Program-made: the position numbers and the translations under genes
DNA from: Tepidibacter formicigenes DSM 15518
Lineage (GTDB): Bacteria; Bacillota; Clostridia; Peptostreptococcales; Peptostreptococcaceae
Length of the DNA stretch: 64,000 nucleotides
Direction of reading: 5' to 3'
Assembly: GCF_900142235.1 (NCBI RefSeq)
Contig: NZ_FRAE01000007.1
Location: 32,062-96,061 of the forward strand
In this document: positions 27,802-37,774 of the stretch, in pieces
How the letters are laid out: every line of letters begins with the position of its first letter
Numbering within the stretch: position 1 is the first letter of the stretch
Notes under the pieces: model-generated
What the model saw: the letters and a program-made list of their open reading frames with translations, nothing else
Told to the model about the DNA's origin: nothing
Database searches by the model: none

Positions 27802-28416
27802 ATGAATAGAGAAGGAATTTTAATAGTTGTTTCAGGGCCATCTGGAGCTGGAAAAGGAACTATTTGTAAAGAGCTTTTAAACAGAAATAAAGATATAAAG
27901 ATTTCTGTTTCAGCAACTACACGAAAGCCAAGAGAAGGAGAAATACATGGAGTAAATTATTACTTTATTACTAAAGAGACATTTGAAGATATGATAAATA
28001 AAGATGAGTTCTTGGAATATGCAAAGGTATATGATAATTTCTATGGAACTCCAAAAAAAGAAGTATTTGAAACTCTTTCTAAAGGAAAAGACGTTTTACT
28101 TGAAATAGATATTCAAGGAGCTATGAGTGTAAAAAAGGAATATCCAAATGGAGTTTTTATATTTATACTTCCCCCATCTTTAGATGAATTAAAAAATAGA
28201 ATTGTAAAAAGAGGAACAGAAACTGAAGAAGACATAAAAAAAAGATTTGGAAGTGCACTTTCTGAAATAGAAAAAATAGATAATTATGATTACTTTATAA
28301 TAAATGAAGATGTAGAAAAGTCAGCATATGAACTTCAAAACATAATTAATGCTGAAAAAAATAGAGTATTAAGATATAAAGACAACATAATAAAAATGTT
28401 TAAGGAGGAATTATAA
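27802..28416 (+). CDS. gmk: guanylate kinase
   Basis: Phosphorylates GMP to GDP. Walker A is GPSGAGKGT at residues 12-20. The GMP-binding block is TTRKPREGEIHGVNYYF, and LLEIDIQGAMSV is the second nucleotide-binding motif. 204 residues. The ATG at 27802 has a GAAGGA site; an in-frame ATG at 27778 would overlap remA and lacks one. One base separates the stop from the rpoZ start. Confidence 0.96.
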   Translation: MNREGILIVVSGPSGAGKGTICKELLNRNKDIKISVSATTRKPREGEIHGVNYYFITKETFEDMINKDEFLEYAKVYDNFYGTPKKEVFETLSKGKDVLLEIDIQGAMSVKKEYPNGVFIFILPPSLDELKNRIVKRGTETEEDIKKRFGSALSEIEKIDNYDYFIINEDVEKSAYELQNIINAEKNRVLRYKDNIIKMFKEEL

Positions 28417-28417
28417 T

Positions 28418-28684
28418 ATGTTATACCCATCAATAAATGATCTTTTAACAAAAATAGACAATAGATATAATTTAGTAATTGCAGTTTCAAAAAGAGCTAG
28501 AATGTTAATAGATGGAGATGAAAAATTAGTTAATATAGGAGAAAATAAACCTGTAGATATAGCTACTCATGAAGTTGCTGAAGATAAGATAACTTATAGA
28601 GCTATGACTGCTGAAGAAATAGAAAATGAGGGAAAAACTGAAGAAGAACCAAAAAGTGAAACAAATGAAAAAATAGAGGAGTAG
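28418..28684 (+). CDS. rpoZ: DNA-directed RNA polymerase omega subunit
   Basis: A small subunit that aids RNA polymerase assembly. An 88-residue protein with the conserved YPSINDLLTKIDNRYNLVIAVSKRARML region (in part) in the first 30 residues and KPVDIATHEVAEDKI in the middle, followed by an acidic tail that is variable in the family. Located between gmk and coaBC, as is usual. Confidence 0.95.
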   Translation: MLYPSINDLLTKIDNRYNLVIAVSKRARMLIDGDEKLVNIGENKPVDIATHEVAEDKITYRAMTAEEIENEGKTEEEPKSETNEKIEE

Positions 28685-28688
28685 TAAA

Positions 28689-29888
28689 ATGTTAAGTGGG
28701 AAAAATATAGTTCTTGGAGTATCTGGGGGAATAGCTGTATATAAAGCTTGTGATGTTGTTAGTAGGTTGAAAAAATTAAATGCTAATGTAAAGGTAATAA
28801 TGACAAAATCTGCTGTAGAGTTTGTAACACCTCTTACTTTTCAAAGCTTAAGTCAAAATTTTGTAGTTGCTGATATGTTTGAAGAACCAAAAACATGGGA
28901 TGTAGAGCATATATCCTTAGCACAGTGGGCAGATTTATTTTTAATAGCACCTGCAACTGCCAATATAATTGGGAAAATTGCAAATGGAATAGGAGATGAT
29001 ATGCTCTCAACTACAGTTATGGCAACTAAAGCTAAAGTATTAATAGCACCAGCAATGAATACCAATATGTATGAAAATAAAATAGTACAAGATAATATAT
29101 CTAAGCTTAAAAAATATAGATATGAATTTGTAGAACCAGAATCAGGAAGGCTTGCTTGTGGAGACATTGGAAAAGGAAAATTAGCTTCTCCTGAAAATAT
29201 AGTAAAAGAAGTTATTAATATACTCACAATAGAAAAAGACTTAAATGAAAAAAATATATTAATAACAGCAGGCCCTACAATAGAAAGTATAGACCCTGTA
29301 AGATACTTGACAAATAGATCAAGTGGAAAAATGGGATACTCTATAGCTACTGAGGCTGTAAAAAGAGGTGCTAATGTAACTTTAATATCAGGAAAAACAA
29401 ATTTAGATGTACCTGTAGGAGTTAAAAATTTCATACAAATAGAATCTGCAAAGGATATGTATGATGAAGTTATTAAAAACTTAGAAGATAATGATATAAT
29501 AATAAAATCAGCAGCTGTAGCAGATTATAAACCAAAAAGTAAATCGAATAAAAAAATCAAAAAAAGCGATGAAGATTTAGTTTTAGAGCTTGATAGAAAT
29601 CATGATATTTTAAAAGAAATAGGTAAAATAAAAGAAGATAAAATATTAGTTGGGTTTGCAGCAGAAACAAATGATTTAATAGAAAATGCTAAACAAAAAA
29701 TAAAAAAGAAAAATTTAGATTTTATAGTTGCTAATGATTTAACACAAGAAGGAGCAGGATTTGGAGTAGACACAAATATTGTTAAAATAATAGATAAGAA
29801 TGGAAATATTGAAGAATATCCTAAAATGAATAAATCTGATATTTCAAATATAATTTTAGATAAAATAAAATTGTTATTAGAAAAATAA
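28689..29888 (+). CDS. coaBC: bifunctional phosphopantothenoylcysteine decarboxylase / phosphopantothenate-cysteine ligase
   Basis: Catalyses two consecutive steps of coenzyme A synthesis. The N-terminal CoaC half (FMN-dependent decarboxylase) has GVSGGIAVYKACD, the HISLAQWADLFLIAPATANI segment (in part; its His is catalytic) and PAMNTNMYEN. The C-terminal CoaB half has TAGPTIESIDPVRYLTNRSSG and AAVADYKP. The 399-residue length is usual. CoaD, a later step, is encoded at 48169. Confidence 0.96.
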   Translation: MLSGKNIVLGVSGGIAVYKACDVVSRLKKLNANVKVIMTKSAVEFVTPLTFQSLSQNFVVADMFEEPKTWDVEHISLAQWADLFLIAPATANIIGKIANGIGDDMLSTTVMATKAKVLIAPAMNTNMYENKIVQDNISKLKKYRYEFVEPESGRLACGDIGKGKLASPENIVKEVINILTIEKDLNEKNILITAGPTIESIDPVRYLTNRSSGKMGYSIATEAVKRGANVTLISGKTNLDVPVGVKNFIQIESAKDMYDEVIKNLEDNDIIIKSAAVADYKPKSKSNKKIKKSDEDLVLELDRNHDILKEIGKIKEDKILVGFAAETNDLIENAKQKIKKKNLDFIVANDLTQEGAGFGVDTNIVKIIDKNGNIEEYPKMNKSDISNIILDKIKLLLEK

Positions 29889-29914
29889 GCATCTATATAG
29901 ATGCTTATTTTTCT
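29881..29914 (+). terminator. intrinsic terminator between coaBC and priA
   Basis: AAAAATAAGCATCTAT and its mirror form an uninterrupted palindrome of 32 bases ending in five T residues. It overlaps the coaBC stop codon. Because priA follows 20 bases later, priA needs its own promoter or read-through. Confidence 0.75.
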
Positions 29915-29933
29915 AATTAAGTAGGTGCAGAAT

Positions 29934-32396
29934 ATGGAGAAATATGCAAAAGTTGTAGTAAGCAATAATTCAAATCATACAGATGAACTTTATACGTATA
30001 AGATACCAGAATTTTTAATAGATGAAATAAAAATAGGACATAGAGTATTAGTTACTTTTGGAAGAGGAAATAAGCCTATAGAAGCTTTTGTATTTGAAAT
30101 ATCTTCTTTTAAAGAGGGAGATTTTAAAGTAAAAGAAATTATAAATATACTTGATGAAAATCCTATTTTAAAGAAAAGAGATATAGAAATTATAAAATGG
30201 ATGAGAGAAGAATATATATGTACCTTTATGGATGCTATTAACTGTATTTATCCTAAAGGAATGAGAGTAGATAATTATAAAGTAGTAAAACTTATAAAAA
30301 AAGAATTTGATAATTTAAATAAAAAAGAAATAAAAGTATTAGATGAAATAATGAAAAATAAAGGAAAAATAAAAGTTGAAATTCTTAAAACTAAGTTGGA
30401 TAATAGTGTAGAAAATATAATAAAAAAATTAAAAGATAAAGGTATAGTAAATATAAGCTGGGAATATAAAAGTATAAAAAATGAGAAGTATATTTATAAC
30501 ATAAACTTAAATATATTAGATGATGAAGCAGATGAAACAGTAGATAACTTAATAAAAAAAAGAGCTTTTAAACAAGCTGATATAATAAATTTCTTAAAGA
30601 ATAATCAAAATGTTGAAATAAACGATCTAATGGATTTATTAAATATAAGTAAAAGCTCTATAAAGTCTTTAGAGGAAAAAGGGTTAATAACTATAGAAAA
30701 ACTTGATTATTATAGAAAACCAAAAACAAACTATGAAGTAAAAAACAAAAAAATAAACTTAAATGAAGAGCAATTGAAAGTAATAAGCAAATTAAAAAAA
30801 TCAATGGATAAAGAAAATAAAAATCCTTTTTTACTTTATGGAGTTACAGGAAGTGGAAAAACTGAAATTTATTTAAATATAATAGAAGAAGCTTTAAAAA
30901 AAAATCTTGATAGTATTGTATTAGTTCCCGAAATTTCATTAACACCGCAAACTATAGCTAGATTTAAAAATAAATTTAAAGATATAATAGCCGTACTTCA
31001 TAGTAAGCTTTCAAATGGGGAAAAATACGATGAATATAGAAGAATAAAAGAAGGAAATGCAAAAATTGTTATAGGAGCACGATCTGCATTATTTGCTCCA
31101 TGTAATAATTTAGGGGTAATAATTATTGATGAATTTCATGAGAGTTCTTATAAATCAGAAATGAATCCTAAGTATAATTCTATAGAAGTTGCAAAACAAA
31201 TATCTAAAACTGAAAACTGTATTTTAATTTTAGGATCAGCAACTCCTCCTATTGAAGCATATTATAAATGTAAGGTAGGGGAATATGAATTATTAGAGCT
31301 AAAAAATAGAGCTAATAATAAAGAAATGCCTTCTATAGAAGTTGTAGATATGAAGGAAGAACTGAATAATGGAAATAAAAGTATATTCAGCAAAAGTTTA
31401 TTTGAAGCAATAAAAGAAAATTTACAAAATAACAATCAGACTATATTATTTTTAAATAGAAGAGGATATGCAAGTTTTGTATCGTGTAGAAAATGTGGTT
31501 ATATTTTTAAATGTTCAAATTGTGAAATATCTTTAACGTATCATAAAAGAAAAAATGTTGGTAAATGCCATTATTGTGGGTATGAAATGAACATACCAAA
31601 GGAATGTCCAGATTGTGAAAGTAACTATATAAAAGAATTTGGAATAGGTACTCAAAAAATAGAAGAAGAAGTTAAAAAATATTTTAAAGATGCTAAAGTA
31701 CTTAGAATGGATAAGGATACAACATCAAAAAAAGGAGCGCATGAAGAAATTTTAAATAAGTTTAAAAATAAAGAAGCTGATATTCTTATAGGAACACAAA
31801 TGATAGGTAAGGGACTTGATTTTGAGAATGTTACACTTGTTGGAATATTAGCAGCTGATATGATTTTAAATTTTCCCGATTTTAGAAGTTCTGAGAGAAC
31901 ATTTCAAATAATAAATCAGGTTGCAGGTAGAGCTGGAAGAGCTCACTTAAATGGAAGAGTAATACTTCAATCTTATGATACTGAACATTATTCAATAGAA
32001 TATGCTGTAAACTATGATTATGAAGGCTTCTATAAAGATGAGATTAAAATAAGAAATGCTTTTAATTATATACCATTTAACAATTTGATAAGTATAGTTA
32101 TATATGGAAAAAATGAGAAAAAAGTAATTAACAATATACAAAAGTTATATGATTCTATTATTTATATTCTTAGGAAAAGAGGTTATGAAAATTTTGATTT
32201 TATATTAGGACCAAACCCTTGTCCTATATCTAAAATTAATTTAAACTATAGATGGCAAATACTATTAAAGGATATAAATGTTGAAATAAAATTGTTAAAG
32301 AGTATAATAAAGTATATATGTATACAAAAAAGAGAGTTAATATTTGATCAAGATGTAAATATAAGTATAGATATAAATCCATTTAATATTTTATAA
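29934..32396 (+). CDS. priA: primosomal protein N', replication restart helicase PriA
   Basis: A 3'-to-5' helicase that reloads the replisome at stalled forks. About 820 residues: an N-terminal 3'BD domain, a winged helix, the helicase core with Walker A GVTGSGKTEIY and LGSATPPIEAYYKC, a zinc-binding insert of eight Cys (CRKCGYIFKCSNC ... CHYCGYEM ... CPDC), and the second RecA lobe with GTQMIGKGLDFENVTLVG and QVAGRAGRA. The Walker B box reads DEFHE rather than the usual DEEHE. ATG at 29934 fits the TAGGTG site. The next genes are def and fmt. Confidence 0.96.
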   Translation: MEKYAKVVVSNNSNHTDELYTYKIPEFLIDEIKIGHRVLVTFGRGNKPIEAFVFEISSFKEGDFKVKEIINILDENPILKKRDIEIIKWMREEYICTFMDAINCIYPKGMRVDNYKVVKLIKKEFDNLNKKEIKVLDEIMKNKGKIKVEILKTKLDNSVENIIKKLKDKGIVNISWEYKSIKNEKYIYNINLNILDDEADETVDNLIKKRAFKQADIINFLKNNQNVEINDLMDLLNISKSSIKSLEEKGLITIEKLDYYRKPKTNYEVKNKKINLNEEQLKVISKLKKSMDKENKNPFLLYGVTGSGKTEIYLNIIEEALKKNLDSIVLVPEISLTPQTIARFKNKFKDIIAVLHSKLSNGEKYDEYRRIKEGNAKIVIGARSALFAPCNNLGVIIIDEFHESSYKSEMNPKYNSIEVAKQISKTENCILILGSATPPIEAYYKCKVGEYELLELKNRANNKEMPSIEVVDMKEELNNGNKSIFSKSLFEAIKENLQNNNQTILFLNRRGYASFVSCRKCGYIFKCSNCEISLTYHKRKNVGKCHYCGYEMNIPKECPDCESNYIKEFGIGTQKIEEEVKKYFKDAKVLRMDKDTTSKKGAHEEILNKFKNKEADILIGTQMIGKGLDFENVTLVGILAADMILNFPDFRSSERTFQIINQVAGRAGRAHLNGRVILQSYDTEHYSIEYAVNYDYEGFYKDEIKIRNAFNYIPFNNLISIVIYGKNEKKVINNIQKLYDSIIYILRKRGYENFDFILGPNPCPISKINLNYRWQILLKDINVEIKLLKSIIKYICIQKRELIFDQDVNISIDINPFNIL

Positions 32397-32415
32397 TGAA
32401 TAGGGAGGAATTATT

Positions 32416-32868
32416 ATGGCACTTAGAATGATAAAAAAAGAAGGAGATCCTGTTTTAAGAAAAAAATCAAGGGTAGTTGAAAAAATAGATTCAAGAATAA
32501 TTACATTACTTGATGATATGATTGAGACTATGTATGATGCTGATGGGGTAGGACTTGCAGCCCCTCAAGTGGGTATTTTAAAAAGAGTTGTTGTAATAGA
32601 TATAGGAGAAGGACTTATAGAACTTATAAACCCTGAGATAATAGAAGAAAGTGGAAAACAAAGTGATGATGAAGGATGTTTAAGTGTACCTGGTAAATTT
32701 GGAAAAGTTACTAGACCAGATAAAGTTAAAGTAAAGGCTTTTAATAGAAATGGAGAAGAAATAATAATAAAAGGAGAAGGGCTTTTAGCTAGAGCACTTT
32801 GTCATGAAATAGATCATTTAGAAGGAATTTTATTTATAGATAAAGTAGAAGGAAAATTACAAAGATAA
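32416..32868 (+). CDS. def: peptide deformylase
   Basis: A metal-dependent hydrolase that removes the formyl group from nascent N-termini. The three motifs are complete: [10 protein letters not shown] (motif 1), EGCLSVPG (motif 2, with the metal Cys) and CHEIDHLEG (motif 3, HExxH). 150 residues. It pairs with fmt, the enzyme that adds the formyl group, 14 bases downstream. Confidence 0.97.
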   Translation: MALRMIKKEGDPVLRKKSRVVEKIDSRIITLLDDMIETMYDADGVGLAAPQVGILKRVVVIDIGEGLIELINPEIIEESGKQSDDEGCLSVPGKFGKVTRPDKVKVKAFNRNGEEIIIKGEGLLARALCHEIDHLEGILFIDKVEGKLQR

Positions 32869-32882
32869 AAGAGGTGATTTAT

Positions 32883-33815
32883 TTGAAAGCAGTATTTATG
32901 GGAACTCCTGATTTTGCTGTACCTTCTTTAAAGGTTTTAATAGAAGAAGGATTTGATGTAGTAGGAGTTATAACTCAACCAGATAAACCTAAAGGAAGAG
33001 GCAAAAAAATGGCTATGCCTCCAGTAAAAGAAGAAGCATTAAAACATGGAATTGATGTATATCAACCTAAAAAAGTTAAAGATAAAGAGTTTGTTGAATT
33101 TTTAAAAAAACTAAATCCAGATATAATAGTTGTTGTGGCATTTGGACAAATACTATCTAAAGAAATACTTTCTATTCCTAGATATGGATGTATAAATGTT
33201 CATGCATCACTTCTTCCAAAATACAGAGGAGCAGCTCCTATAAATTGGGTTATAATAAATGGAGAAAAAACAACTGGAATAACAACTATGTATATGGATG
33301 AAGGGCTTGATACAGGAGATATGATTTTAAAAGGTGAAATTGAAATAGGTGATGAAGAAACTGCAGGACAGCTTCATGATAGACTTTGTGTTTTAGGAGG
33401 AGAAGTTTTAAGGGATACTTTAAAACTAATAAAAGAAGATAAAGCACCAAGACAGGCTCAAGATGATTTGCTTTCTTGCTATGCCCCTATAATGGATAAG
33501 AGTCTTGGTAGTATTGACTGGAATAAAAATGCTAAAGATATATTTAATTTGATAAGAGGAACAAATCCATGGCCAAGCTCTTTTACAAAATATAAAAATC
33601 AAACAATGAAAATATGGAAATCAAAAGTATTAAATGAAAAGTCAAAGGAAAAACCAGGAACTATACTTAAAGTTAATCAAGATGGAATATATGTATCGAC
33701 TAAAGATAATGTTTTATTAATAGAAGAAATCCAAATGCCAGGTAAAAAGAGAATGTATGTAAAAGAATATATAAAAGGAAATGAAATAGAGGAAAAAGTT
33801 GTATTAGGTGAATAA
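32883..33815 (+). CDS. fmt: methionyl-tRNA formyltransferase
   Basis: Formylates Met on the initiator tRNA using 10-formyl-THF. The N-terminal motif is MKAVFMGTPDFAVPSLKVL, the catalytic block has NVHASLLPKYRGAAPINW and TTMYMDEGLDTGDM, and the C-terminal tRNA-binding beta-barrel is present. About 310 residues. The start is TTG at 32883 after AGAGGTGA; the in-frame GTG at 32874 is inside this site. Its 3' end contains the ribosome site of the next gene. Confidence 0.97.
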   Translation: MKAVFMGTPDFAVPSLKVLIEEGFDVVGVITQPDKPKGRGKKMAMPPVKEEALKHGIDVYQPKKVKDKEFVEFLKKLNPDIIVVVAFGQILSKEILSIPRYGCINVHASLLPKYRGAAPINWVIINGEKTTGITTMYMDEGLDTGDMILKGEIEIGDEETAGQLHDRLCVLGGEVLRDTLKLIKEDKAPRQAQDDLLSCYAPIMDKSLGSIDWNKNAKDIFNLIRGTNPWPSSFTKYKNQTMKIWKSKVLNEKSKEKPGTILKVNQDGIYVSTKDNVLLIEEIQMPGKKRMYVKEYIKGNEIEEKVVLGE

Positions 33816-33816
33816 A

Positions 33817-34566
33817 ATGATAAATGAAAAAAAGTTTATATACTTGATGTCTACTTTGGCATTATTTTTTGTGATTTTATATATTGGAATGAACTATATA
33901 ATTAGTGGAAAAAACATAAATATAACTAATTTTTTTATAATGTCTTTTAATATAATTTTTTTACTAATAATATCTATAATATTATTCTCAACAATTATAT
34001 CTTATGTAGTATTAAAAGATAAAAAAGTCAATAAAAATATTATTAAGTTAAATTTAAAAATAGTAAATATAATATATCCATTTATTATATTTATAAGTAG
34101 ATTATTTAAAATATCTAAAAATGAAATAAGAAAGGTATATGTAGATTTAAATAATAAGTATATATATGCTAATAAGTATAATTTTAAACCTGAAGATATA
34201 ATGCTGTTAACACCTCACTGCATACAAAAAAGCTTTTGCAAACACAAAGTAACAAATGACATAGAAAATTGCAAACAATGTGGAAAATGCAATGTAGGTG
34301 ACTTATTAAAACTAAAAGAAAAATATAATGTAAAAGCTTATGTAGCAACTGGAGGAACACTTGCTAGAAGAATAATAATAGAAAATAAACCAAAAGCAGT
34401 AATTGCTATTGCATGTGAAAGAGATTTAACCAGTGGAATTCAAGATGTTTCTAAGTTACCAGTATTAGGAGTATTTAATAAAAGACCAAATGGTCCCTGT
34501 TTTAATACTGAAATGGATATTTTAGAAGTAGAAAAAGCTATAAACTTCTTTTTAGGAGGTAATTAA
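33817..34566 (+). CDS. DUF116 membrane-anchored cysteine-rich protein
   Basis: About 249 residues. Two membrane segments fill the first 70, a third hydrophobic stretch follows near 85, and the rest is a soluble DUF116 domain with conserved cysteines in HCIQKSFCKHKV, NCKQCGKCNVGDL, IACERDLTSG and GPCFNTEMD. The cysteine pattern suggests a metal or iron-sulfur centre, but this is inferred. ATG at 33817 follows TTAGGTGA. Directly abuts the zinc peptidase gene, an arrangement common in Clostridia. Confidence 0.85.
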   Translation: MINEKKFIYLMSTLALFFVILYIGMNYIISGKNINITNFFIMSFNIIFLLIISIILFSTIISYVVLKDKKVNKNIIKLNLKIVNIIYPFIIFISRLFKISKNEIRKVYVDLNNKYIYANKYNFKPEDIMLLTPHCIQKSFCKHKVTNDIENCKQCGKCNVGDLLKLKEKYNVKAYVATGGTLARRIIIENKPKAVIAIACERDLTSGIQDVSKLPVLGVFNKRPNGPCFNTEMDILEVEKAINFFLGGN

Positions 34567-34567
34567 A

Positions 34568-35263
34568 ATGTATGGATATCCTTACTATGGATTTGATCCA
34601 ACCTTTATAATATTAATTCCTGGAATACTTCTTGCATTTTATGCTCAAACAAAAGTTCAAACTACATTTAATAAATATTTAAGAGTAGGAAGTTTTAAAG
34701 GATATACAGGAGCACAAGTTGCAAGAGCTATACTAGATAGAAATGGACTTAATAATGTTAACATAGAAATTACAGGTGGAAGACTTAGTGATCATTACGA
34801 TCCTAGAAGTAGAGTTTTAAGACTTTCAAATGATGTATATTATGGAACATCTATTGCATCTATTTCTGTTGCTGCACATGAGGTAGGTCATGCAATTCAG
34901 CATGCAAATGCTTATTTTCCACTTACATTTAGAAATAGCTTGGTGCCTATTGTGAATATAAGTTCATCTATGTCTTGGGTATTTATAATGTTAGGATTTT
35001 TTGCTATTCCTGCTCTTTTAGACATAGGAATACTTTTATTCTCAGGAGCAGTTTTATTCCAAGTTGTAACTCTGCCTGTTGAATTTAATGCTTCTTCAAG
35101 AGCAATTGAACAGTTAGTAGCAAATAATTTAATAACATTTGATGAAGAAAAATCCAGTAAAAAAGTATTAAATGCAGCAGCACTTACTTATATTGCAGCA
35201 GCTGCAAGTGCTATACTTCAGCTTATAAGATTCATAATAATAAGAAACAGTAGAGATGATTAA
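34568..35263 (+). CDS. zinc-dependent membrane metallopeptidase, YugP family
   Basis: A 231-residue protein with an N-terminal membrane segment, the zinc-binding motif HEVGH in SVAAHEVGHAIQHA (residues about 100-113), and two to three more membrane segments. The downstream EFNASSRAIEQL stretch supplies the third ligand in this family (DUF2268-like Zn_peptidase_2). Substrate unknown. It ends a def-fmt-DUF116 operon and is followed by a terminator. Confidence 0.88.
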   Translation: MYGYPYYGFDPTFIILIPGILLAFYAQTKVQTTFNKYLRVGSFKGYTGAQVARAILDRNGLNNVNIEITGGRLSDHYDPRSRVLRLSNDVYYGTSIASISVAAHEVGHAIQHANAYFPLTFRNSLVPIVNISSSMSWVFIMLGFFAIPALLDIGILLFSGAVLFQVVTLPVEFNASSRAIEQLVANNLITFDEEKSSKKVLNAAALTYIAAAASAILQLIRFIIIRNSRDD

Positions 35264-35288
35264 AAGTATTATATTGTTAATTTTCAGG

Positions 35289-35338
35289 AAAGTCCCATAT
35301 TATTTTTATTAGTTATCTAAAATAATATGGGACTTTAT
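35289..35338 (+). terminator. intrinsic terminator after the YugP-like gene
   Basis: AAAGTCCCATATTATTTT and AAAATAATATGGGACTTT form a perfect 18-bp stem, though the T run after it is short. Confidence 0.7.
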
Positions 35339-35399
35339 TCTTGCTTTAATACAAACCTTAGATTAAAATTATATAGGACTTTAAAAAAGGAGAGATAAT

Positions 35400-36731
35400 A
35401 TGAAAAATGCAAGAGAAATAGCTTTAAATGCTATATATGATATAGAAAATAAAGGACTGTATTCCAATATAGGAGTTAATAAATATCTTAAAAATAGCAA
35501 CTTAAAAGATATAGATAGAGGTTTTGTCACAGAGATTATATACGGAGTTGTTGAAAATAGATATTTTTTAAATTATGTTATAGATAAATTTTCAAGTATT
35601 AAATCAAAAAAATTATCTCCTTATGTTAGAATAATACTTCAAATGGGGATATATCAAATTTTATTTTTAGATAGTGTAACAGATTTTGCAGCTGTTAATG
35701 AAAGTGTAAATTTAGCTAAAAAATATTATAAAAAAGCATCAGGTTTTGTTAATGGTGTTTTAAGAAATATTGTAAGAAATCAAAACAGTATAAAATATCC
35801 AGATAAAAATAAAGATTTAGTAAAATACTTATCTGTAAAATATTCTTATGAAAAGTGGATTGTTGAAAATTGGATTAAAAATTTTGGAAAAGATTTTGTA
35901 GAAGATTTACTTGAGGCAAATAATGAAAAACCTAGCTTATATTTAAGAACTAATACTTTAAAAATATCTAGAGATGAACTTATTAAAAAGTTAAAGAATC
36001 AGGGCATAGAATGTGAAAAAGCAAAATTAATAGAAGAAGCAATAGTGGTAAAAAATCTTAAGAATATAGAAAATAATAAACTATTTAAGTTAGGATATTT
36101 TCAAGTACAAGATATAAGCTCTATGATTATTGGACATGTTATAAATCCAAATGAGAACTCACTTATATTAGATGTATGTTCTGCTCCAGGAGGTAAAACT
36201 ACTCACTTAGCAACTTTAATGGAAAATACAGGACAAGTTGTTGCTAGAGATATATTTGATCATAAATTAAAACTTATAAATGAAAATGTTAAAAGGTTAG
36301 GGCTTAGTAATGTTAAGATTGAAAAATTTGATGCACTTAATATTGATAAAAAAAGTTTGGAAAAATTTGATTATGTATTAGTAGATGCTCCGTGCTCTGG
36401 ATTTGGGATAATAAGAAGAAAACCAGAGATTAAATATAAAGACAAAAAAGAAGTTTTAAATCTTCCTAAAATACAAAAAAATATACTTAAAAATAGCTCT
36501 AAATATGTAAAAAAAGGTGGATTATTAGTATATAGTACATGTACAATAGAAGATAGGGAGAATATAGATATAATAAAAGAATTCTTAAAAGAAAATGATA
36601 ATTTTAAACTTGAGCCTATAACTAATATAAAAATAGATTTAGAAAATCAAGAAAATGGATATGTAAAGATTTATCCTCATATTCATGGAATGGATGGATT
36701 TTTTATAGCGAAAATAAGAAGAGTAAGGTAG
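35400..36731 (+). CDS. rsmB: 16S rRNA (cytosine-967-C5)-methyltransferase
   Basis: Methylates C967 of 16S rRNA. An N-terminal NusB-like RNA-binding domain (about residues 1-140) precedes the SAM-dependent methyltransferase domain with LDVCSAPGGKTTHLA, DAPCSGFG (one catalytic Cys) and YSTCTIEDREN (the second). The 443-residue length is standard. The start has an AGGAGAG site. It starts the rsmB-rlmN-stp-prkC-rsgA-rpe-thiN operon. Confidence 0.95.
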   Translation: MKNAREIALNAIYDIENKGLYSNIGVNKYLKNSNLKDIDRGFVTEIIYGVVENRYFLNYVIDKFSSIKSKKLSPYVRIILQMGIYQILFLDSVTDFAAVNESVNLAKKYYKKASGFVNGVLRNIVRNQNSIKYPDKNKDLVKYLSVKYSYEKWIVENWIKNFGKDFVEDLLEANNEKPSLYLRTNTLKISRDELIKKLKNQGIECEKAKLIEEAIVVKNLKNIENNKLFKLGYFQVQDISSMIIGHVINPNENSLILDVCSAPGGKTTHLATLMENTGQVVARDIFDHKLKLINENVKRLGLSNVKIEKFDALNIDKKSLEKFDYVLVDAPCSGFGIIRRKPEIKYKDKKEVLNLPKIQKNILKNSSKYVKKGGLLVYSTCTIEDRENIDIIKEFLKENDNFKLEPITNIKIDLENQENGYVKIYPHIHGMDGFFIAKIRRVR

Positions 36732-36738
36732 TGATTAT

Positions 36739-37764
36739 ATGGAAAAAGTATATTTAAAATCTTTAACAGAAAATCAGTTAAAAGAGTTTGTAAAAGATAT
36801 AGGAGAAAAACCATTTAGAGCAACTCAAATTTTTAGTTGGTTATATAAAGGTGTAGAAAGTTTTGATGAAATGAATAACTTGTCTAAAAGTTTAAGAGAA
36901 AAGCTTTCAAGTAAAGCAGATATAGGAAATATAAAAATATACAAGAAATTTGAATCTAAAATAGATGAAACTATAAAGTATCTATTTGCACTAGAAGATG
37001 GCAATATAATAGAAAGTGTTATGATGAAATATAAACATGGAGTATCTGTGTGTATTTCAACTCAAGTAGGATGTAGAATGGGGTGCTCATTTTGTGCATC
37101 AACTATTGATGGACTTGAAAGAAATCTAAAATCATGGGAAATTATAGATCAAGTATTAAAAATACAAAAAGATATAGGTCAGAGAGTGTCAAATATAGTT
37201 CTTATGGGAAGTGGTGAACCACTAGACAATTTTGATGAAGTTAAAAAATTTTTAGAAATAGTTAATGAGAAAAATGGCTTAAATATAGGATACAGACATA
37301 TTACACTATCAACTTGTGGAATAGTACCAAAAATATATGAACTTTCTGATTTGAAGCTTCCTATTAATTTAGCAATATCTTTACATGCTCCTGATGATGA
37401 AAAAAGAAAAGAGATAATGCCAATTGGAAAGTCATATTCTATAAATGAAATTATTAAAGCTTGTAAGTATTATATAAAAAATACAAATAGAAGAGTTACT
37501 TTTGAATATTCATTAATAAAGGGATTTAATGATACAAAAAAAGATGTTAAACTTCTAGGGGAGAAACTAAAAGGACTTCTATGTCATGTAAATTTAATAC
37601 CTATAAACAAAGTTGAAGAAAGAAATTTTGAAAAGCCTAATATGAATTTTGTATATAAATTTAGAGATGAACTAAAAAATAAAGGGATTGCAGTAACTAT
37701 AAGAAGGGAAATGGGTAGTGATATAGAAGGAGCGTGTGGTCAACTAAGAAGAAAGCATTTATAG
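36739..37764 (+). CDS. rlmN: 23S rRNA (adenine-2503-C2)-methyltransferase RlmN
   Basis: A radical SAM methyltransferase for A2503 of 23S rRNA and A37 of some tRNAs. The iron-sulfur motif is CRMGCSFCAS, the SAM-binding GSGEPLDN is present, and the C-terminal CGQLRRKHL carries the catalytic cysteine. N-terminal helical domain as usual; 341 residues. The Cfr resistance relative is unlikely, given the operon context and full-length N-terminus. Confidence 0.96.
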   Translation: MEKVYLKSLTENQLKEFVKDIGEKPFRATQIFSWLYKGVESFDEMNNLSKSLREKLSSKADIGNIKIYKKFESKIDETIKYLFALEDGNIIESVMMKYKHGVSVCISTQVGCRMGCSFCASTIDGLERNLKSWEIIDQVLKIQKDIGQRVSNIVLMGSGEPLDNFDEVKKFLEIVNEKNGLNIGYRHITLSTCGIVPKIYELSDLKLPINLAISLHAPDDEKRKEIMPIGKSYSINEIIKACKYYIKNTNRRVTFEYSLIKGFNDTKKDVKLLGEKLKGLLCHVNLIPINKVEERNFEKPNMNFVYKFRDELKNKGIAVTIRREMGSDIEGACGQLRRKHL

Positions 37765-37774
37765 GGGTGATTTT

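Noticed and set aside
32384..32402. TTTATAATGAATAGG at the end of priA as a fifth copy of the dispersed element
   Set aside because: Only about 15 bases match, they include the priA stop codon, and the sequence then diverges into a normal ribosome site for def. Probably chance in AT-rich DNA.
36739..37764. rlmN as the antibiotic-resistance methyltransferase Cfr
   Set aside because: Operon position (rsmB-rlmN-prpC-prkC) and overall length and motifs are those of housekeeping RlmN.
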